This document shows, one piece after another, positions 30,850-37,091 of a stretch of DNA of 37,091 bases. Position 1 is the first letter of the stretch, and each line of letters begins with the position of its first letter. Made by a program: the position numbers and the translations under genes. A model generated the notes under the pieces. The model had not been told where the DNA came from. It ran no database searches and saw only the letters and a program-made list of their open reading frames with translations. Location: assembly GCA_905221605.1 (NCBI GenBank), contig CAJNDS010000433.1, forward strand, positions 105,001 through 142,091, written 5' to 3'. This stretch comes from Symbiodinium natans. Lineage: Eukaryota; Sar; Dinophyceae; Suessiales; Symbiodiniaceae.

Positions 30850-33800
30850 GAGATGCAAGATGCCGCCAGTCTATGTACAAGGCTGCTGGAATTTAATTAT
30901 GCCCGGTGTAGTCTGTAGGGTTCCTGCATCAAGCAATCCAAAGCGTAATAAGCTGTACGGCGATATGCAAGAATGGATTTCAGCATTGAACAGAAGAAGC
31001 TCTGAACTTTGCCAGCCATGCGACCACAACCAAGCAGTTGAAACTCAACTTGCCAAGCCTTGGATCGCGGGCTGTGCCATCCTCAGCATAGAAGGGCAAA
31101 CATGCCCAGATTCAAGAATCATCCAAGAGATTCCAAGAGCACATGTCCCTCATCCTTCACCCTCTCCCAGCTTCCCCGCCTTTGCTTCAGCACGTCGTAA
31201 GCCTTAGCACGACTGGGCTTGGCATCTCAATGGTTATTCCGCTGAGCCTAGATATCCATCCATTCGAATGTCTGCCGCCATCTCAAACGTACAGATGACT
31301 GCAAGTGCTGCAGCCATGAGGTCCTGGCTCCTGCAGTGGGTGCGTGGCTAGCCACCTGTATAAGGGCAGGAGATTGGAAGGACCTAGAAGAGAACCGCCT
31401 TGTTGCTACGATCTTTTTCGAGTTGCTGCGCCTGCCTCAGGGTCCTCCCGCGTCGCCTCATGCACAGTGGTGCTGCTAGCAATGCACTGCAACAGGAGCC
31501 ATGCGGTGATGCCAGGAGTTACTAGCTAGTAGCATTGATAGCATGCGGCGTGTGCTTCAAAATGGCCAACCCGCTTTGGCAGTCGCTGTCGCACAAAAAT
31601 GCATGGTAAGGCTCGAATCCTGATCGATTCGATGGCTGCCCTCCCTCCCAGCACCCCAGTCTTCTCAGCACACTAGCCTATATTTTTGCAGGAATTGCAT
31701 GCCCAGGCGAAGCACAAAAAGCCAAGCCACTGAGGCTCATGATGTCTGATGTTCGCCGGGACGGGCAGCACACACACACACACACACTGCCGTCGCTGGT
31801 CGTTGAAGAGCCGAATCGTGGCACAGAGCCAGACAGCTAATGCGCATGATGTTCGCTGGGCGGGCAACGAGACGGACAATGTGATGGACATTTGATGGAA
31901 CAAGTACTCTTGCTTAACTGAAGCAAATGTTAAGCATGTGGGGATGACGTGGCATGCTGCCGGAGAAAGCGACAGGCGACAGGATTTTGACAAGAATGGC
32001 GTGCCTTGGCGGGTGGGTGTATGCATGGTTTAGCACGCCGACAAGACCCTAAGAAAGCCCGGTGTAAAAGATGTGCAAGCGGAGCCAACTGCTTCCGTCA
32101 AGCGCTCGAAGTAGGTAAGCTGTTGACAAGTGTCGAACCTGGATCGTTAAGCTTCACACCCCATCGCGCCCAGAGATTGCAGTGGGACTCACCACCTTTT
32201 TGCAAGGGCCGAACGCAGCGAAAAACGGTGTGACCAGCCTTGCGTCAGCTGCCTGAGAGTCTCCGGCAAATGCGGAACCAGGCCGTGTCCCCTCGCCCAT
32301 AGCTGCACTGCAGTTGCCATGAGACAATGCCGACGGGCCACTGAGAGGCTGACACCAGTCCGGGTAGACGAGGGTGGAGACACCTTACAGCTACATCGCA
32401 AGACACGACCCCTGCCTCACATCACAGACTAGTCTCCACCCGGTGGGGTTCAGATTTTGCAAAAACCGAATGGCGGCATTCAGCGGCCGACTTCGCGCAA
32501 GATTGCTGCGGCCTGCAGAAATTGCGGGCAGCACACGCAAGAAGCCTTCGCTCTTGTGCGTCCCAAATTCAACCACAGCATCGATACATCTCAAGGACCA
32601 GCCAGGATAAAACCAATCCTACTTTCTTTCCTGGCCTCGGCCTCACAGGCACGAAGTTGGGAGCGTCGGCGCACGCATTTTGGGACGTTCGGATTGCGGA
32701 TGCAAACAAAAAGTGAGAGAATGGAGGGCCGCACCTCCTGGTTCTCGCTGCAAGGTGCTGGAGGCCTGTTTTGGGCCCGAAGCGCGCTCATCACACACGT
32801 TGCATCCTGAAATACTTGACGCATCTTCGACGCATCTGCCCACCTTTCATCCATTGCCGATGCCTTTAAGTGCACGATCGGATATCACTTCTTTGGCAAG
32901 CGCTGCACGCGTAGAATCGACTCCCTCTGAGCGCAAGGCTCCGGGCCAACGGACTTCAAAACTTTGCTTTCCAAGCCTTCGGAAACCTCGCAAATGCTGA
33001 AGTCGAACCCTGGGATGCTTTAGACCTCTGAGGGCATGAGGCCCAGGCACTCAGACTCCGTCGGCTGCACATGCTCAGCCACCCTGCCAACGGCATGGAC
33101 TCATTCACACCCATCACAAAACCAAAATCAAATGACGTATCACAACAACGACGATGATTGAGTCTTTTGTTGCACCCAACATCGCAGCCACACTCGTGGA
33201 ATTTCGTGCTTGAGCATCTGCTTGTGATCGACCATGAACGTCAGGACCGTGGCGAAACACTTCGGCGTAACTGAGCTGTCGTGGCATTGCAGTATTTAAC
33301 AGAGCATGGCGGCAACAACCTGGGACAACGCAAAACAATAACAGCACCCTTGGAATGAAATGGAGTGTATCCTGCAAGGAAAACATAGGATTGTGACACG
33401 GTGATGTTAAAAAACCTTTTTTTGCATCTTGCATCTCATGCTAGGGTACGACAGACTTGAAGCAGGGGTCCTACCGGACACCTCTAGGCTGAAAGTTCCC
33501 TCACTTGAACTCGGTCTCTTCGTTGATACACACTTCCACCACACGTTCGTTCGGCCCGAAAAGCGCTGCATGTCCGTAGCCATGCTTTGGGCTCCTAAAG
33601 GTGCCACTATACACTAACATCGTCGCGATAGGAATCCAAGTCACAACGTGCTCTTGCAGAAGTCACCACATCCTCCTCATTCCTCCTCTGTTCGTGAAAA
33701 TCTGACACGGCTGGTGCTACCCCATATCATAAAACTTTGCTCTCGCCACAGACCCTTGCATATCTTCAGGATCTCAATATTTGAGGTCTACACTGGCATA

Positions 33801-35080
33801 GTTGTCAAACAAACATCCCATGCCCGGGCTCCAAAGATTACCAAGGCCCTCTTGCACGGAAAATTCCAACACTTTACCCTTTGCCGCGCAATACTTTAAC
33901 AAACTGGTTGCGCCGGGCGCAGAGTTTAGGGCTTCAGCGGCTTAGTTCTTAAATTTCGCACATGCATACATGCATACATACATACCTACCACGTAGAGAA
34001 ACACAGTCGCTTGCAACATGTGAAGGACTGTGCGACCAAGCAAAACATCTCAGACAGTGCGGCAAATGGCCGAAAGCAAGGCAAAAGAGAACGCCTGCAC
34101 CGTTGGCCCGCCAGCAGGTAATACCTCAGGCCAGCTGGTTTTTTAAACACTGGAAGGGGGTTAAATGCTGTGTTGGTGAATGTCTGACACATAAAAACAC
34201 GGTTGCAGATGTATGTTCACATGTCAGGGGGTTGATCGAAAGGTCCGAGTCTTTGGCTGAATTGATAATGGTTTATATTTATATAAAACAGTCTTAAGAC
34301 GCAAAGCAATATGTCTGCGAAAGTCTCGCAATGGGTCCGCGAAAGGAAAGCGACAATCCTCGAAAGCCATTACGTAACAGACCTGGGGCAATGAAAAAAC
34401 TGAAACTGCGCAGCCACTCTTGTGAGCAAGCTGCAATTTGTATACCCCACCTCAGCGTCAGAGTATGTCAGTTTTTGGAAATCGCAGTAGACTTTTCGGG
34501 AAAGATCCGTGAAAGTGGCCGTGAAAGATGGACCGACTATTCAGGGCCATGGCCCACGACTTGGGGGTCGCGGTTTGCCCCAGGCTCCATGGATCCTGAA
34601 ACCTCAAACTCTCCAACCTCAATCTCAAAATCCAGAAGCCTTGAAGTATACATATTTTTTGGCACCCGCATTGCTCGACGAACCACTCTAAATATACATA
34701 TGAAAGAACTTTTTTTGGGCGCCCGGTTTAGGGTTTCGGGTTTCCTTCGCGGTGGCCGCCCTACCTCAGCCTGCCCTCCTACAGCTCCTACTCCTACGCG
34801 GCGCTTGCACAGCCGCCCTACCTCCGCCTGCCCTCCTACCTACCTAGCCCTTTTTTTTGAGTATTCTTCTCTGGGAGAGCCCGAGCTTTTATGAATCATG
34901 TGCGTGTTGCACTCACATCTGCCAACAATTTTGGGGAGCGGCCGCTGATTCGCTGCTAGGCGTCTTCGATATATAGTTGTTGCAAAAAGGAACACCACAT
35001 GATGATATGGGAGCCTTTGGCACTGCGCTCCTTTGCTCAAGCTGGGAGTGGTGGCCTGATGTGGCCCTCTACTCCGGGTG
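30850..35080. other. 4.2 kb without a recognisable gene
   Basis: Open frames of 60-190 codons occur on both strands but none shows a known domain. A (CA)n tract lies at about 31770-31788 and an ATAC/ATGC tetranucleotide tract at about 33962-33987. A single TTTAGGGTTT occurs near 34728. Additional small exons of the kinase (3' end) or of other genes may be hidden here; exons as short as 30 nt cannot be found without a homology search. Confidence 0.5.
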
Positions 35081-35086
35081 CCAGGC

Positions 35087-36958
35087 ATGGTTGTGACGCT
35101 GTTGTGCTTATTGCTCAGGACACAGTTCGTGGCATACTCCTGAGGAAAGCCTGCCGCGCCCAGGCTCAACCGGGTGAAGGTGGAAAGTCAGCAGTGTAGA
35201 GAGCTTTTTGGAGTGAGCTCCACACCGTGGCGTGTCAGCTCCTGCAGAACATCTTCCTCCAGACCTCAAGATTCTCAAGACAAGCAATGGGGTGCAGCCA
35301 AGACTGCGACACTGGCAGGAGACATCTTCCTCCAGGAATGGACCATTAAGCCCGCAGCCAGAGTGCCGTGACAGCACGTCGCGTGGACGGACAGATGCCT
35401 CTTGCAATGCACGACTCAACGTGATGCATGAAAGGAGGTAGGGCATGTGAGGAGGAGTAAATCGAAGATGCTTGACACATTCAGCACTGATGCAACGCCA
35501 TGTCGCTCTGTCCTCGGGGATTTGGCGGTACCACGCATGTGCTCTCACCTTGGAATGCAAGTACATGCAAGCTGGGCTAGAGGGGTACAGGTGTAATGCC
35601 TTGCTAGGTCTTTGCAGCAAGCCAGCTTCAGTCTGTTTTTCGAATGCCAAACCTGCCGTTCTCGGGGCCGGGCCTTCGCAATGGTGAAGCGTGCAGCCGG
35701 GTCCACAGTCAAGAGCCCTGCGATAAGCTCCTGCTCTTTCGTTTTCTCTGGTGACTCCAGTGGTGCCCTCCAGCCTGATTATTCAAGTAGCCAACCCTCA
35801 ACTTACAAAGGCCGGGGGCATCTGCCAAATCCTTCACGGAGACGGTGATAAAGGACGCGGCTTTGTATTTGGCTGCCACGATTTTTTTGTACAGCGCCAA
35901 CGTGTTGGAGTCCTCAAGGTGTGAGCAGTCAAGAAGATTCTCGGGGCAAGGAGACAAAACCAAGCCTCCATTGACAGTTCGCCTAAATGTAGCTCCGACC
36001 TCTCCTCGAAGGGCAAGAACCCACAGACCATGACCTGTGAACTTCAGCCGACCGTGCAGTGGTCGTAGCACATAGCAGCTTCCCCGTGCAAATCTGGTAG
36101 GGTGGCCGGTCATCGAGGCCGCGGCGAAAAGGATGACCCCACAGCTCCAAACGTCACACATCTGCGGAACATATCCTCAGACTCGCTTCAGGCAATGTCA
36201 ACAGCAGGCAACACCTCCAACGCAGTACAAATCTATTCCGGGCGCGGAGCTCCGTCCCAAGACCATCTCCGGAGGAGCATAGCCTTGGGCACTCCAATCC
36301 GTTGCGAGGATGGGAAGCAAAATTGGATTTGGACATGTGTCGTCGACGGGGGGTCTGAAACCAAAAACCTACACTCCTTCATCTCTGATCTGACAGCTGA
36401 CAAGTCTCCACTGAGGCCCCGAGATTCCGGACTGGGTTCCGGAAGTGCTCGAAGTGACTAAACTAACTGGGTCCAGCTCTGCTCAGCCCAAGACAGGGAG
36501 AGCCGCAGGCGGTTTGCAGGAGCTGGTTGTGGTGGAAGCGCTGCGCAACGGGCAGCAGCTCACAGTGAGAATCACGTGTGGCATTCAGATGATTTAGCGC
36601 CACGATCCTTGTAGATTCGAGTCGATGCGACGTTGATCACGAGTTCAGGAGCCAAGCGGAGTTTGCAACGTGGAACGCTACATCGCTACATACGATCCTT
36701 GTAGATGCTGTAAATCTGTAACTGTAAATGTGCCAGTCTCTCTCATCTCATGCGACCTCGACAGACTCTGTGGCAAAAGTCGGTTCCCACTGAGGCTGCA
36801 CACGTTGCTGAGGCCAAAGTCCACAATCTTGATGCGCTTGTGCCTGAAATGCGGTCTCATCCGCCATCGACACCGATGATCTTGCTACAGGTAAGAGCTG
36901 TGCTGATCCAGCATGACATTCTCCGGCTTGAGATCCTCGTGTTCAGGCAACGCGCATG
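35087..36958 (-). CDS. SNF1/AMPK-like Ser/Thr protein kinase, C-lobe and UBA-like region, eleven small exons
   Basis: Exons on the minus strand: 36958-36889 (catalytic loop, HARCL-HEDLKPENVMLD), 36843-36804 (HKRIKIVDFGLSN, the Mg-binding DFG), 36540-36495 (LLQTACGSPC), 36283-36234 (YAPPEMVLG, the APE motif with Pro for Ala), 36161-36123 (MCDVWSCGVILFA), 36034-36005 (VMVCGFLPFE), 35912-35823 (DSNTLALYKKIVAAKYKA...), 35730-35674 (LIAGLLTVDPAARFTIAK), 35548-35509 (VRAHAWYRQIPED), 35264-35221 (LEEDVLQELTRHGV) and 35139-35087 (EYATNCVLSNKHNSVTT). Reading phase is compatible at all ten junctions. The order DFGLSN, CGSP, DVWSCGVIL, LPFE, HAW and then LEEDVLQEL/NKHNSVTT matches SNF1/AMPK-alpha and its UBA-like autoinhibitory segment, so it is probably an energy- or stress-signalling kinase. 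The catalytic loop reads HED instead of HRD. One base is missing at about 36942. The N-lobe is beyond the right edge and the 3' end was not found. The introns are 45-263 nt; five start with GA, three with GT and two with GC. Confidence 0.9.
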
Positions 36959-37007
36959 CTGGAGATATGCACATTGTCCTAAAGCCTTGGCATCCTGCCT
37001 GTGGAGC

Positions 37008-37091
37008 ACATGTGTGTGCGTGTGCGCGTGTGTGCGTGTGTGTACGTGTGTGCATGCGTGCATGCGTGCGTGTGTGCGTGTGTGCGTGTGT
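37008..37091. repeat. (TG/CG)n microsatellite at the window edge
   Basis: Alternating TGTGTGCG/TGCATGCG purine-pyrimidine repeats run off the right end. By position they lie in the intron upstream of the kinase catalytic-loop exon. Confidence 0.95.

Noticed and set aside
30359-30918. Overlapping open frames of 107-173 codons with Thr/His or Val/Cys repeats
   Set aside because: They are translations of CA and CTCAAA microsatellites.
36884-36896. A textbook plus-strand splice donor, ACAG|GTAAGAG
   Set aside because: It lies opposite the kinase exon on the minus strand, and no plus-strand exon is seen before it.
1-37091. Dinoflagellate spliced-leader relicts (TTTTGGCTCAAG) and tRNA genes
   Set aside because: I looked for the leader core on both strands and for B-box-like GGTTCGANTCC with a matching acceptor stem, and found no convincing case. 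A proper scan could still find diverged copies.

Overview
The window looks like nuclear DNA of a dinoflagellate, probably Symbiodiniaceae-like. Four lines of sequence evidence point there: interstitial TTTAGGG/CCCTAAA telomere-type tracts at many sites; extracellular 'YRLCWC' cysteine-repeat proteins and a 'SHYWG...RSWCLFE' TIR-like protein, both characteristic of dinoflagellate gene sets; a gene broken into 30-90 nt exons whose introns begin with GT, GC or GA; and very low gene density with abundant simple and tandem repeats. Nothing bacterial is visible (no operons, no CRISPR).

Layout. 1-6.5 kb: mostly non-coding, with one possible coiled-coil exon (minus, 2.4-2.8 kb), a telomere-like compound repeat (4.7-5.0 kb) and a near-perfect 50 nt hairpin (5.65 kb). 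6.56-7.8 kb: membrane-anchored TIR-like gene (minus). 8.78-9.73 kb and 13.7-14.47 kb: 3' and 5' parts of a secreted or membrane cysteine-rich gene (minus), plausibly one gene separated by about 4 kb of repeats (AT satellites, CCCTTAAA, a foldback family, TTTAGGG). 15-20 kb: repeat-rich DNA with several independent tandem families. 20.4-21.14 kb: unidentified protein gene (minus). 24.3-25.45 kb: Penelope-like reverse transcriptase (plus), followed at 25.48-25.53 kb by a hammerhead ribozyme core. 26.49-30.07 kb: a 52-bp satellite of about 69 copies. 30.1-35.1 kb: no recognisable gene. 35.09-36.96 kb: C-terminal two thirds of a SNF1/AMPK-type protein kinase plus its UBA-like/autoinhibitory region (minus), reconstructed from eleven small exons; its N-lobe lies beyond the right edge.

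All recognisable host genes are on the minus strand and the only clear plus-strand gene is the retroelement, in keeping with the unidirectional gene clusters known in dinoflagellates. Several otherwise well-conserved coding stretches are broken by single-base indels, mostly next to short homopolymers. This suggests uncorrected long-read consensus errors, although pseudogenes are not excluded. The most notable items are the RT-ribozyme pair, the cryptic mini-exon kinase with GA/GC donors, and the two-site polymorphic 52-bp satellite.
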